Shown: piece by piece, positions 1-12,648 of the stretch
Layout of the letters: each line of letters opens with the position of its first letter
How positions within the stretch are numbered: position 1 is the first letter of the stretch
Assembly (NCBI GenBank): GCA_004154925.1
Contig: QJNS01000058.1
Location: 248,001-312,000, forward strand
Source of the DNA: Monosporascus cannonballus
Lineage: Eukaryota; Ascomycota; Sordariomycetes; Xylariales
Reading direction: 5' to 3'
Length of the DNA: 64,000 bases
The notes under the pieces: generated by a model
Told to the model about the DNA's origin: nothing
What the model saw: the letters and a program-made list of their open reading frames with translations, nothing else
The model's database searches: none
Position numbers and translations under genes: made by a program

Positions 1-3000
1 TTATCGAGTTTTTATTTTGGCGCAAATATCGTATTGCCGTATGATTTTCTGTACTGTTAATTTTATTTTAGGAAAAGAATATATGCGTTAAAGTTGTTTT
101 AAGGTTTTATAAATCCTTAGATATTTATGTAACTGATATTTATATATTTTTCGTACTAGACTTTTTTGGTATTTTTCTGGTATTTATATTTTGTTCGTTT
201 TTTGGTTTTTTGGGAGATTATTATTATATTATTAGATTTTTTGATATATATTATTGGGTATTACCCGAATTATTATAATTTGTCGTAAGCGTAAATATTT
301 TTTTGTAATAATGTTAAAAATTGTATGGTTAATTTTGACCAATTTTTTTCGAGGTTTGGTTATTTGCTTAAAATATTTGCTTTGCCGTTTTTTGATTTTT
401 TTTATGGATAATAACGAAATCAAAGTTCGCCAATTTTTCCGCATATTTTAATTATTATCCTATAAACTTTTTGGTCGTAGTAAATCGGGTAAGATTTTGA
501 TAATCCGTATAAACCTTAACCTGGTATAAGTTTCTCTTTAGGAAGTACCTAAATTCCTAAAATGTTATAATAATGGCCATAAATTCCTTATTTGGAATGC
601 TGTAATTAAGTTTTTTTTTAATTTATACGAAAAGAATATAATATAGTATAATTTGTTTTGATTATTTCGCTGTCCGATTATTGCGCTTAATACATAATCT
701 AAAATATCGGTTTTTAATTTAACAGGGCGCTTTAGATCGTACATAATTAATATTAATTTATTGGTAATTATATCTTTAATATTTTGAAATACTTTTTCCG
801 TATTTGGCGTTTATTTGAATTTTTTTTTTCATAAGATTTATTAGGGGTGTAATTATTCTGCTAAAGTTTCGAATAAACTTTTTGTAGTAATTAGCAAATC
901 TAAAAAATATCTATATTTCCTTAATTATTATTAACATTTATTACTTTATAACTACAGCAATTTTTTTAGGGTTTATTTTGATATATTCTGAAATAATAAT
1001 ATATTTTAAATATTTTATTTCCTAAGTATAAAATTAATTTCTTTTTGCGTTAATAAGTAATTTTACGTTTTATAAAACTTAAAAAACTTTATAAACATAT
1101 CCCGTATATATTTTTTCCGTTTTCGAAAAGATAAAAATGTTATCGCGATAACAAACGACGAAAATATCGAGGTATTTTCGTAATACGTAGTTAATTATTT
1201 GCTGGAAAGTAGCTAGTGCATTTATAAGTCCTATTAGTATAACTAAATATTTAAATAATTCGTATTTCGTCTTAAAAGTTATTTTTATTCGTATTTTCTT
1301 TTGATTTTAATAAGGTTATATCCATTTTTAAGATTAAATACTGTGAATTATTTGGTTCCGTAAAATCGGTTTTTTATTTCCGTAATTAAAGGTAATAATA
1401 TTCGATTTTTAATAATGACGTTATTTAATTATTAGTAATTAACTATAAGTCTTAATTTTCCATTTTTTTAAATACGAAAAATATAAGGTATCCTATTAGT
1501 AACTTCGAAGGTTAAATCCATTTTTTCTGTAGCTAATTTTCTAGGTATTTTTTTTAAAAATACGTAATTCGTTTTTACTACAGTTATAAATAAGGTAAAA
1601 CTTTATCGAAGATTTTTCTTTAAAATTATTTTATGATTTTATTCGTTATGTTTTAGTAATTTTATGTCGAACTTTTTCTTAAAAAGCTATTCGTATTTAT
1701 AGTATTATGGTAATATATTAGTTAAATCTTTTAATTTTTTAAGTTATTATTTTTATTATTTTAAATCGTTATTTAGTTATTTTAATTTCGTTTTGATAAT
1801 AATAATAATACGTCGTATTTTTTTAATTCCCGTTTTCTTTTTATATTTTGTTTTTTTGGGTAATAAGATATTTATTGTGTTTTTATAGCTGCATTCGTCG
1901 TTATTATTAATCGAATATCAGGATGTTAATTTTTTTATTTGATAATAAGATATAAGGCGATCTTTATTTAGCTAGTTCCGCCATTAATTAAAATTTCGTA
2001 TTAGCGTATCTATAATAATCCTAAGATTATATCATAATTCCCGAATAAAACGATATCGAAATTAACTATTTGGTATTATCTTTTCATAAAAATCTCGAAG
2101 TAATTAATTTTGCATGTAATTTTTCCGTTATCGTAAACGAATTTTTAATTTTCGGCATTCGTCACTGTATAAGGTTTTAACTTGTATTTCCATAACAGTT
2201 TAAGCTTATTAACCATATCTGGTACAATGTAATTTCCGCCTAAAGCTCCGCAATCCATTATTACGGTATACCAATACGTTCCGATTCGTATATCCAAAGT
2301 AATAAAGTCGTTAACGTCTTTTATCGTCGCATTTAAAGCCTTTTTTGAGAGTTCCTTTTAATTTTTTTACGTTTTGTTATTTTGCAGCTTTTTTACAGGT
2401 AACCTTTTTTTTAATTTTTATTCAAATTTGTCGAACTTTATCTATGTTTTTATATATAACGCGTTAAGCTATTACATTTATTATTGTTGTCGGCGTACTG
2501 TTCCTTCGAACCGTATTAATTGTTTTTGATTTTTTTGCAATTCTTTTTCTTATCGAATAAATTGTTTTTTTATATTTGTGATTATATCTTATTATGCGTT
2601 ATTTTGGCTGTTGTTCCAGAGGTTTTCTGTAAATTAACGTATTTTTTTGATTGCTTTTTTTTCGTAAAGATCTATAACAAATAGTAATTAAAAATAAAAG
2701 TCCGTAATAGTTTTCTGATAATATTTTTTTACGGTATGCTAAATTAATTCTTTTTCCGTTTAATTATTGCATTATTTATAATAATAAAAAGGGTCTTTTT
2801 GCGGGTATTGCTTTTTTTAAGCCAGCTCCCCATTTCGGCTAACTGTTAGATATTTTTTAAGGTTATGGTTCGAAGTTATCGATATTATTGTTTATTATTT
2901 TTATTATGCCCTGTACGGTTTAAAAAGTTAAATTTTCGTAATATATGCGGGTAATTCGTATATAGATATGTTGTTTCCATTTTTCGTAATCGGGATATTC

Positions 3001-4163
3001 TCGTTATCGACAGTATATGGCATATTTTCTGCCGTATCGATTAGGGGTTCCGGGACAGATTTTTTTTGTCCAGTTTTAATGCTTGCATAATTATCCTTAT
3101 AACGTTTCTTGCTATGTTTATAATATTTATTAAATTAACTTTCTGGCTTTTTGTATTTTTTGTCCAATTTTTTGTCGTAATGGTCCCTGTTGGACCTTTG
3201 GCTATAAGCTTGTTATATATTTGGCTTAAATTATGTTAATGGCTTTACTGTCGTTTCCTTAATTATTTCTGGATTATCCCTCCGGTATAGGGGTCCAGGT
3301 TTATTATTATGGCTTTTTGGGTTTTTTATATTTATAAGCCTTATATCCCATTTTGCTATAATTAAAGCATTTGATCTGGTTCTGATTTTACTTCTGGGTA
3401 ATGTCGAATTCTATAGGTCCTAGCGCCGTTCCATAAGAAATAAGGGATACGTCTTATTTTTTTCCCTAATTGGACTTATTATATTCCGAACGTAAAACTT
3501 CTTATTTTTTTTTTCTAGCGTTTTTCAAATTGTTAATTATTAATTTTGATTATTTTTGTAATATACCGGTTTATGGTAATTAATTATTCGATCCGAATAA
3601 TCTTATTTTTTATATTATCCTTTAACTTTTTATAAAATATATCGATAAGGGTATCGGCTTTATTATTTTTTTATCCGGCTTTGGCCGTAAAACTTTTAAA
3701 AGTTACGGTATATTTGGATATAAATTTTTTTTATCGCAATTATAAAAGTTATTAAGCCGTTAAACGTTTTTTATCTAGATTGCCGAAATTATCGCGTAAT
3801 TTGTTTTCGAAATTAATATAAATTAAAAAAATCTTATTAATAAAATTTTTCTTATTTATTTTTTTGAGAAGTTTTTTATAATAGGCTTAAATTAATTAAC
3901 CGTATTTTTTATTAAACATACTTTTATTATTAGGATTATATCCGTTAAGTCGCTAAAGTTTAAAAAATAAAGGTAAATTCGTGCCTAAGTTAAGAAAGTT
4001 TAAGGGTTACTTTTTTTATTGTAAGGTTCCGGCTTTTTAGGCTTTATATAAGCGAAAAAAGGTTGGGCAGGTGGCGTAACCCTGAATTATCGAACTTTTT
4101 TTTTAGTTTCCGAATTCGTGCCTAAAGCTGTTAAGTAAGGGTTTTCTAAATGCTGGTCGACAT
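1..4163 (-). pseudogene. Decayed gag-pol of family A copy A1
   Basis: The minus strand reads from a plausible gag ATG (4163-4161), about 60 bases inside the LTR, through gag into pol. At 3369-3328 the frame reads C-F-N-Y-S-K-M-G-Y-K-A-Y-K-Y. This has the exact spacing of a CX2CX4HX4C zinc knuckle, but three of the four zinc ligands are now Tyr. Around 1330-1080 a Gypsy reverse-transcriptase core can be read across frameshifts: an NALATFQQIINYVLR-like segment followed by Y-R-D-N, where the family has Y-x-D-D, so the second catalytic Asp is now Asn. Many TAA/TAG codons at former CAA/CAG/TGG sites fit RIP. No product is possible. Confidence 0.8.
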
Positions 4164-4225
4164 TTTGACAGTGTTAAATATTGTTTAGAGTTTGACGGTA
4201 TTATTAAATAAAAGCTTATAACGTA

Positions 4226-4595
4226 TAACGGCTAGGCGGTTTAACTAATTATTAAACCTTAAGTCGACGGGTTTATGTTGGCAGAAGTATTGTGGAAATC
4301 TAAATAATAAATACAGTAACATATTACATCTTATAATGTTAAGGATATTTTGGATAACAATATTATATTATAAGCTAATATTATTTAAATTATTAAATTA
4401 ATAAGCGTACATACCTTTTTTTTTTGGTTTAATTATTCGTAATTATGCCGTTAATGGTGATTACGATTACTTAGGATTACCTTTGATCACTGATAATCCC
4501 TGGTTTGGCAGTGATCACCGGTACGTAACCCGGGAGGTGGCCCGTATGCTCCTGCCTGACCGTTTCTTGAGACCGGAGCTTGTTGGGTTGTAACA
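4226..4595 (-). repeat. LTR of family A, U3 type A (5' LTR of A1)
   Basis: On the plus strand the repeat runs from TAACGGCTAGG (originally TGACGGC) to GGGTTGTAACA, so on the minus strand it is TGTTACAACCC to a TA (formerly CA) end. It aligns over its whole length with 8537-8909 and 33737-34101. The U3 half is rich in GATTAC/GTAATC-like short motifs. The R/U5 half, with the conserved segment around GGGTTTATGTTGGCAG, is shared with the type B LTRs at 50944, 57262 and 59739. The stretch at about 4480-4595 is much less mutated than the rest. Confidence 0.82.
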
Positions 4596-5608
4596 TATCT
4601 CGATTAAAATAAAAAGTCGTTATTGATTTTACAGACTTTGAAAAAAACCCTAAAAAATACAAATTCATTATATTTGTTACCGATAAATATTTAAGTTTAA
4701 TTTAGGATATTTACTTTAAGAACCGAAAGCAGAATGTATTAATTACAGTATTTCGAGATTTCTTAAAAATTCTAAAAAATTAAAATTAATTTCTTATAGG
4801 TAAATAAATGCCATAACAATGTTTTAAAAAATTACTAATTTTGAAATATGCTCTAGTTATTATGTTTTTATATTAAACGTAAATTTTTAAAATTATATAC
4901 TTAGATTTAAAATGAGAATGCAAAGCTTTTAAGTTATATAATTAAGAAGAAAGCGATTATAATGCGAAATAACGTTAAGTTACTTTTGGTTATAATCGTA
5001 TATATCTTCAAAACGGTAATATATTTATAACACGGTATTTCTAAATACGTATTTTTTTAATAAAGCCTATACGAGATTTATTATATTTACCTGGCGTACA
5101 AAAACGGTATTATAATGTTTAGTCGAAAACTTTAATAAATGTATTTATAAGTATACGGTTATATGGTTTACGTTATGACAATTACCGATATAAAAAAACA
5201 AGGATTTTAAAAGTTAAATGTCAAAACGTAAATTCATTAATTTGCCGATTAAGAATTTACGAATATTTACTAAATTTAAAACCTATTAATTAATCAGGTT
5301 AGTATTATTCGAAATATAAAGTTTATCGAAAAACTTGTTTTTGTTCATAATATTAAAAATTTAAAAAACGATTTTTTATATATATAATTAAGCAAAAACT
5401 ACAGAACATATTTTGATAAATATAAATATCTAAGTAAAACAATAATTATTCAATTTATATATAAAAAAGATAAAAACTTAAGTAACATAATTTAATGACC
5501 GACTGAATTAAAGGAATAATTCCAGAAAAATACTAGTATAAAATAAGTACGGAATAAGAAAAAATAAATTTATTCGTAAGGGATTAATTATCCTTATATA
5601 ACCGTTAT
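4596..5608. other. AT-rich sequence, nothing recognised
   Basis: About 1 kb directly outside the A1 LTR. It is AT-rich with RIP-like composition. I see no open frame, no LTR homology and no RNA gene. It could be the 5' part of the decayed sequence read at 5609-6097 or flanking DNA into which A1 inserted. Confidence 0.5.
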
Positions 5609-6097
5609 ATTCGAATTATTTCCGTTCCCTGGATTATTACCGTTATTAACATTTACCTTAATAACTCTTATAATTATTATGCCGATAAAAAAGTAAAAAT
5701 AGCCTTAGGTTTTTATTATATTGTTTAACTCCATGTAACGGTAAAAAAGGAAGGCACTTTACGGGGTATAAATAAAAGCTCCCCGTATATTCCGTATTAA
5801 AAAAATATTATCCGAAAAGAAAATAATACATGGAAAACCGTACTTGATATGGAAGGTTTAGCCCTGTTTATAAGTACGTACGATAACCGGCCGCTAAGCA
5901 ACAAAATTTTCAAAAATTAAATACTCGAAATACGCATTATTTTAATCGAAAAAATAATAATACCTTAGTATACAAAAAAATGGTTATGTTATAAAATTAA
6001 ATACATAAAGGTAATTTATTGTTATCGCCGTAAGGCCATAGAAAAAAATATATATTGGTTAAAAATATCTCGTAAAGCAGAAAAAATTAATTTATAA
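5609..6097 (+). pseudogene. Decayed reading frame of unknown identity
   Basis: One plus-strand frame stays readable for about 163 codons with only a few internal TAA/TAG codons, far fewer than the surrounding AT-rich DNA would give by chance. It includes residues such as NNTWKTVLDMEGLALF and STYDNRPLSNKIF, which have a normal, non-repetitive protein composition. The internal stops sit where CAA, CAG or TGG would be plausible, matching RIP. I do not recognise the family. It lies between copies A1 and A2 and belongs to neither. It could be a relic of another transposon or of a host gene caught by RIP. Confidence 0.45.
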
Positions 6098-7684
6098 AAT
6101 TATAAGGAAATATAATTTTCAAAAACCGTTAAATACTTTTTACTAAAAGGAAATAAGTTTCAAAATATATATTAATATACGTTTATAAACTTAATAAATA
6201 TGGCCGGTTTTAAAAATATAAAGTTCGTTTTTTCGTACGAAATAATTAATAACTTAAAAAAATTTATTACGATATATATATAATTACAGTCGCTAAAAAT
6301 AATTTTCAACTTTAATTATTATTTCAGTTAAATTCGATTTAAAACTTAAGTAATATAATGTAATAAACGTTTTTATAAATATCATCTTATCTTACGAAAT
6401 ATATATACAGATACTCTTAAAATATGCATAACGTAATAAAATTCTTTATATAAAAAAGGTATTATATAAAATAAGAAAAATATTTTTATTATAATAGAAA
6501 AACTTTATTAAGACGTTTAAAAAATTAGGACTTAATCCCGTGGTTTAAAAACCTTATTTTTATATTTATTAAAGGGAATTTATTTTTTTAAAAAAACGAT
6601 ATTGTTATAATGTATTGCAAAAAAATTAAAATCTTATTAATTGACTAATTCATTTAATATATATTAAACTGGCATATTTTAATAAAAGGTAAAAATTTAC
6701 AATAATTTTTTAATATCGAAATAATTAGAAATAAATCTAAAAAAAACCTGGTTATTTTAAATCGAATTTATAAATAAATTAATTAATTTTGTATATAAAA
6801 AATTTAAAATAACTTTTTAAAAATATATATAATGAATATTAAATTATTACCAAATTTTAATTTAATTTATTTAAATTTCTAATAAATATTGAAAGAAAAT
6901 CGGTTTTATTTTTTTTGTAATAATTAAGACGTCATTCAATATATTTCTCGCGGTATTCGGATTTATCGGACTTAATTTAAACCTTAATACCGTATATTAT
7001 AAAGCTGGCGACCAAATTATATTTTATCTAATTAAAATTAAATCGTTAACGTTATAATATGGGGGTAAATATATATTAAATATTTAACATAATTCCCTTT
7101 TTAAAAATATTACGATTAACCGAAAATTTCTGAAATTTACGATATAAAGTTATTCGGAAAAATAATAAAATAGAGGGCAAATAAATAAAATATAAAAATT
7201 ATTTTGATAAGACAACTTGCGCTATTGTTATGTATCCAAATTATAAAAAGAATTGTATTTAATTTTTAATTAAATAAACAATTAAAAATTACGTGAAATA
7301 TATAACTTTAATATATAATATGATAAATAACAAATTATAGAATTTATTAATATTAATAATATTTTATTAATAACGAAATTATAATATACAAATAAATATA
7401 ATTATTAATAATAATAAATAACAAAAAGTATTTAATTAAAATAAATTATATATTTATAAGTAATATATTAAATAACAAATTAATAGAAACCTTATTGCGT
7501 AAATCTTTTGAATATTTTAAAAAATAGTTAAAATTAATAAATATTACGGGAATTTTTAATTAATAGAAAAATGCCTTATAAAAATATTAAAAAAGAAATT
7601 AACAAATTAAATAATTTAATTTCCGGAGAAAAAATAAAACAGATAACTATGGCTCTAAACGTTATAATAATTAATACCGTAAAT
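6098..7684. other. AT-rich sequence, nothing recognised
   Basis: Strongly AT-rich DNA with RIP-like composition. I found no gene, LTR boundary or RNA gene. A short relic of the frame at 5609-6097 could continue here through frameshifts, but I cannot support it. Confidence 0.5.
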
Positions 7685-7955
7685 GTTTTAAGGTGTTAAA
7701 GGGGTATATCGGCTAGCAGGGGGTGTTCTAGCACCCCATATACGGAAGATTTCCTTTGATCGAAACATATATATTTCGGGACTAGATCACCTTAAAGTGC
7801 AGTACGCTTTCTAGAGCACCTGCAACTAGCGATCAATATACATTCAACTGATGTCCCTTATATCTGACAGGTATCGTTCCACAACGCTAAATATTGATCA
7901 ATCAAATCCCAAATCTCCGTAACGAGCTAGCGAGGCCTAAGTTATAATTGCGTAA
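7685..7955. other. GC-normal patch within AT-rich DNA
   Basis: About 270 bases with near-balanced composition and many CpA/TpG dinucleotides, so apparently not hit by RIP. It begins near a perfect hairpin, GGGGTG-TTCTAG-CACCCC, at 7720-7737. There is no long frame and no tRNA-like fold that I can support. It is probably a single-copy or short fragment below the RIP length threshold. Its origin is unknown. Confidence 0.55.
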
Positions 7956-8536
7956 AAACTGTTTCTTGTAATGCATTTGTGTTTACCAAAAAAATGTGTA
8001 ATAATTTAATAATAAAAAGTTTTTTTTAAATATATATATATATATAATTATTACTTTTCTCATAATTAGTTATTAATATTATTTTGGTTTTAATTAAAAC
8101 CTATTTGCAATTTTTAAACTCTAACCTATATAATAATTATAACCCGAACATGTTACGTTATTATACTCCTTTTTAAAATACGATAAATTCGAATTTTCTC
8201 TGTTTTACCGGGTTACGCCCTTGAAACAAAACACACGTATACGTACTTTAAATTTCTGGTATCAATATAAAAAAATTAACATAACGTTTAAAATTTTTAT
8301 TCGTAACTAGGTTCTTTAAAACGATTTAAGCGGAATTACTAATTTAATTATTCGGATTAACTAATTAATTATTTTATTAAATAAAAACAAATACTAAACA
8401 ATTATTAATATAGGAAAGTTAACAAAAACTTTTAGTTCCTACTAATTAAAATCCCGTTATATACAAATACCATAATACATTATATTAAAAGTTTATAATT
8501 TTCGTAAAAAGGCTTAAATTCCGTTATCCGCCGGTG
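7956..8536. other. AT-rich spacer before copy A2, nothing recognised
   Basis: AT-rich sequence with a short TA dinucleotide run near 8030-8045. No coding frame or repeat boundary was recognised. It ends at the TGACGGC edge of the A2 LTR. Confidence 0.5.
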
Positions 8537-8909
8537 TGACGGCTAGGGTGGTTTAACCAACTATTAAACCTTAGTCGTACGGGTTTATGTTGGCAGAAGT
8601 GTCGTAAAAATCTGAACAATGAATACAGTTATGTATTACGTTTCGTAATGGTAAGGGTGTTTTGGGTAATGATATTACATTGTAAGCTAAAGTTATTTAA
8701 ATTATGGAAATAATAAGCGTATATATCTTTTTTCTTTTTGGTTGGATTACTTATGATTACGCAGCCGGTGGTGATTATAATTATTTAAAATTACCTTTAA
8801 TTATTGGTAATTACCGGCTTGGTAATGATTACCGATACGTAATCCGAAAAGTAGCCCGTATGATCTTTGTTTGACCGTTTTTAAGGCCGGAGCTTGTTAG
8901 GTTGTAATA
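8537..8909 (-). repeat. 3' LTR of copy A2, U3 type A
   Basis: It starts TGACGGC on the plus strand and ends GTTGTAATA (originally GTTGTAACA). It aligns with 4226-4595 and 33737-34101. It keeps far more C/G than its partner LTR at 33737. Its U3 carries repeated GATTAC/GTAAT-like motifs. Confidence 0.82.
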
Positions 8910-8988
8910 CGATTTTTCTTTTCCCAAAAATCTTGTTTTTAAGATTTTTTTCTTTTTTTTATTTTGTAAGTAACCCTTTTTTTTAATT

Positions 8989-9662
8989 ATGTTATTTCGT
9001 ATTTTTAAGGTTTATTGTGTTTTTTGTTTTTTTATCGTTCGTTATGCTAATTTTGTAAAAGCTTTTAACGAATTCGGTTACGAAGTTATACCTTATTTTC
9101 ATTATTTTCTAAAAACTATAAGCTGTAATATAATAGAAAATATTTTAGCGTATAAGGAATATATTAATTGGGGTTGGTCCTATCATGGTACCGGCGTATA
9201 TACTTTTTTTTTGTAAATAATTATCGAAAGTATTAACGTTTCGAACGTAAGAAGGTGTTTGTAAAAGAATAACTATTAAAGCTTTAACGATTTGATCTTA
9301 GGGTTTAACGTCGTTATTAGGAAAAAATAAATAAAGTTTTTTCCTGTTTTACTTATTTATGTAAGTAAAAGGCGTTAATTCGTTTAAAAGGAATTATTAT
9401 AGTATAACGTAAATTTTAATTATTAAAGGAATTAAAGGAATAAAAGCGTTGGGAATAAGAATAATTAGAAACCGCTATTACAGCTATTTCGTCAACGTAA
9501 GCCGTAGCCGATTGACCTGATATCCCGGTTATTAATTAGTCGACCGTTAATTAAGACGCGTCTATTATTATTGGTAAAACTTTTTTAATAGGCGTTAGGC
9601 GTTAATAAGCTTTTTCACAGGTTTTTAAGTATTTTCGGATTCCTGATACTTTTTTTATTTGA
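8989..9662 (+). pseudogene. Decayed antisense accessory frame beside the 3' LTR of A2
   Basis: Plus-strand frame opposite to gag-pol, starting with ATG 80 bases inside the 3' LTR. The first 75 codons are still open. They are rich in Cys, Tyr and Phe at positions where RIP would turn Cys, His or Arg codons into Tyr, Trp or Cys. Further on it needs frameshifts. Its tail (about 9475-9662) is clearly homologous to the tail of the frame at 51418-52044 in copy A3, including the segment reading like DQDASVV...GARRQQ, while the first two thirds differ between the copies. By analogy with fungal retroelement-linked hypothetical proteins this may have been a small Cys-rich, basic, coiled-coil protein. 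That is inference and the function is unknown. Confidence 0.5.
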
Positions 9663-12368
9663 TTAAAAATTAATTAAGTTTGTTTTATTTTTATATATTA
9701 AGGATTTTCATTATTTTATATGCTTATTTGGTTTTTATTTATATGTCGTTTTATGCCGTATATACTTTGATTATATCCGTTATTAATTCGGATAAGAAAA
9801 TATAAAAAATTAAATACAATTTAAATTTTAGTAAAAGTTCTAATTAATAATTATTTTCCGAGATTTTCTTAGTAATTTTATATAAGCCGATATATTTGAA
9901 ATCGAAATCTTTATTTGTTCGTCTTATTTAAATATTTCAATGACGAAAAAAATCATTTTCCCCTTTTCGAAAATTAGTTTTTTTTAATTCTTTTTAATTA
10001 TAATATTTACTTATTTAAGTACGTGCGAAATTTAATCCTATTTTTATTTCTTGATATAATTATTATAATTATTCTATCGTCAAAATTACTTTAGTATTAA
10101 TTGGACCGTTATTATATATATTTTTATAAATCTTTAAAATAAAATTAAAATAAGCGTTCGTTAATTTTATATTGATGTTTTCGTAATAATAAATATTATA
10201 CATTACTTAATCGTTTAGTAATCTTTTGGGTTAATTATTTTGTTTTTAATTAAATAATATTATAAATAAGCTTTTAAGGTTTAATTTATTTAATTTATTT
10301 ATTTATCTGTTTAAAATTTAAATATGTTAAATAATTTATAATTTAAGCCGGTTTATATTATTAGGCTTTGCTAAAATTTAGATTTAAATATTAATCCTTT
10401 ATCCAAAATAATTTTATTAGTAATCCGAATATATTAAAAATATTTTTGAAAAAAATGTATATTATTTATTGGGCGTTTATATTTTTATAATAAAATAAAA
10501 AATAGGACACATTTGTAAATCGATTGACAATAACGAAAATGCTATCGCAATATATTTCTATAACTGGATATTTTAATATATGAAGTTTATAAATAAAATA
10601 GAATATAATTAAACACCATAATCGTTTAGCAATTAATAATAACTGTAATATTTCGTATAATTAATATTATCGAGCTTTTACTTTAGTACAAATATTATAT
10701 TACCGTATAATTTTCTATACCGTTAATTTCATTTTATAAAAATAATATACTTTAAAATTATTTTACGATGTTTATAAATCCTTAAATATCCATATAACAA
10801 ATATTCGTAAATCTTTTACCATAAATCGTTTTAATTTTTTTAAAAAATTTTTAATTTATTTGTTTTTTAATTTTTTTAGAAAACTGTTATTATATTATTA
10901 TATTTTCCGATATATATCGAAAAGTATTACTCGAATTATCGTAATTTGTTATAGGCGTAAATATCTTTTTGTTATAATATCAAAAATTATATTGCTAATT
11001 TTAACCAATTTGTTTTTAAGCTGTAATTATTTATTTAAGGTATTTATTTTATTATATTTTGATTTATTTTTATAAATAATAATAAAATCGAAACCTGTCA
11101 ATTTCTTTTACGTATTTTATTGATAATTTTGTAAATTCCCTAATCGTAATAAACCGGATGAGTTTTTCATAATCCGTATAGAGCTGAATTTGGTGCAAAT
11201 CTCCCCTTAAAATGTACCTAAATTCTCGAAATATCATAATAATAGCTATAAACTCTGTATTTAAAATACTCTAATTAAGTTCGGTTCCTTTTAATTTATA
11301 AAAAGAAATATAATAAGGTATAATTTGCCTTAATTATCCCGTTATCTGATTACTGCATTTAACGCATAATCCGAAATATCGGACTTGAACTTAACGAAAC
11401 GGTTTAAATTATATATAATTAATACTGGTTCGTTAATAATCGTATTTTTAATATTCTAAAACGCCTTTTTTATCTTAAGCGTTTATTTCAACTTTTTTGT
11501 TTTTTTATATAGTTCCTTAAAAATTTATTGATTTTATTAAAGTTTCGAATAAATTGCTTATAATAATTTATAAATTTACATAATGCCTATATTTCATTAA
11601 CCGTAATTAACCTTTGCTATTATATAATTATAACGATTTTCTTAGGGTTTATGCTAATACATCCTAAGGTAATAATATATTCCAGATATTTTAATTTTTA
11701 TTTATAAAACTAACTTTTTTCCATATTAACAAGTAACTTTACGTTTTATAAAATATAAAAGTTTTTATAAACGTATTTTATATACGTTTTTTCCGTCTTC
11801 GAAAAAATAAGAATATTATCGAGATAGCAAAAAAACAAAATATTAAAATATTTTCTGAATAAATAATTAATTATCCGTTAAAATGTTATTAATGCGTTCC
11901 TAAGTCCTATTAATATAACCAAATACTTAAATAATCCGTACTTCGTTTTAAAAGCCGTTTTTTAATCGTATTTTCTTTTAATTTTAATAACGTTATATTT
12001 ATTTATAAAATCGAATATTATGAAGCATTTGATTCCGTAAAGTCGGTTTTTTATTTCCGAAATTAAAGGTAATAACGTTCAATTCTTAATAATAATATCG
12101 TTTAGATATCGATAATTAATAATCAGTCGTAACTCTTTTTTTTGGTACGAAAAACATTAGGTATTTTGCTAATAATTTCGAAAGTCGAATCCATTTTTTT
12201 TATAATCGATTTTCCAGGTATTGTCTTAAAATACGTAAGTTATTTCCGTTAAAGTTATAAATAAGGTAAAACATCGTCGAAAGTCCTTCCTTAAAAATTA
12301 TCTTATAATTCCATTGGTTATATTCTGATAATTTCGTATCAAGTTTTTTTCTAAAGAGCTGCTTATAT
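9663..12368 (-). pseudogene. Decayed pol (3' part) of copy A2
   Basis: Minus-strand sequence collinear with 52045-54720 of copy A3 and, from 10670 on, with 1-1690 of A1. It covers the integrase end up to the reverse-transcriptase region. It is interrupted by many stops and is AT-rich. It stops at 12368, where the LTR of element B begins, and resumes at 31412. Confidence 0.72.
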
Positions 12369-12648
12369 TGAAGTGGGGCGGGGTGTTACACCCATGGTCA
12401 GGCTCGGCTTATCAGAAAGTCAGAGCTTCGCATATATATTAAGAAGTTTTTTTTGCCATGGGTTCAACCCCTAGGCATTTCCGGCGATTATTACCATTTA
12501 GCATACCTTCTGTCATTTTCAGTTATCGAGGTTTAATACCCTTAATATAATCGGAGTTAATTTTTTATTTTTCGATAATCCCATTCTGTACAGTGAGATA
12601 AGTTAGTTATTGGTACTAATCAAAACCAATTCTCCTTACCCCAGTTTA
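12369..12648 (+). repeat. 5' LTR of element B
   Basis: Runs from TGAAGTGGGG to CCCCAGTTTA, imperfect terminal inverted repeats (the end was probably CCCCACTTCA). The partner at 31133-31407 aligns throughout, including GTTCAACCCCTAGGCATTT against ATTTAACCCCTAGGCATTT. This copy is almost unmutated in composition while the partner has lost most C and G. Confidence 0.8.

Larger units (their letters stand above)
1..4595 (-). mobile_element. Gypsy family A, copy A1 (RIP-decayed, truncated by window edge)
   Basis: Remnant of a Ty3/Gypsy LTR retrotransposon read on the minus strand: the 5' LTR is at 4226-4595, then gag, then pol towards position 1. Position 1 matches about position 53018 of the full-length copy A3, so roughly the last third of the element lies outside the window. 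The copy is riddled with stops and is very AT-rich, with remaining C residues mostly in CpG. Family membership is supported by the gag zinc-knuckle relic at 3328-3369, the reverse-transcriptase relic near 1080-1440, and collinearity with A2, A3 and A4. It is not functional. Confidence 0.85.

Noticed and set aside
254..451. Open frames of 60-75 codons in the AT-rich blocks (for example 232-451, 10860-11075, 16003-16230, 24274-24459, 53394-53585)
   Set aside because: Loss of G and C creates low-complexity Ile/Tyr/Lys/Leu frames. These lie inside decayed Gypsy copies or on their opposite strand and do not follow the pol frame.
4477..4668. 63-codon minus-strand frame
   Set aside because: It lies across the A1 LTR and its flank; the open frame comes from the less mutated U3 sequence.
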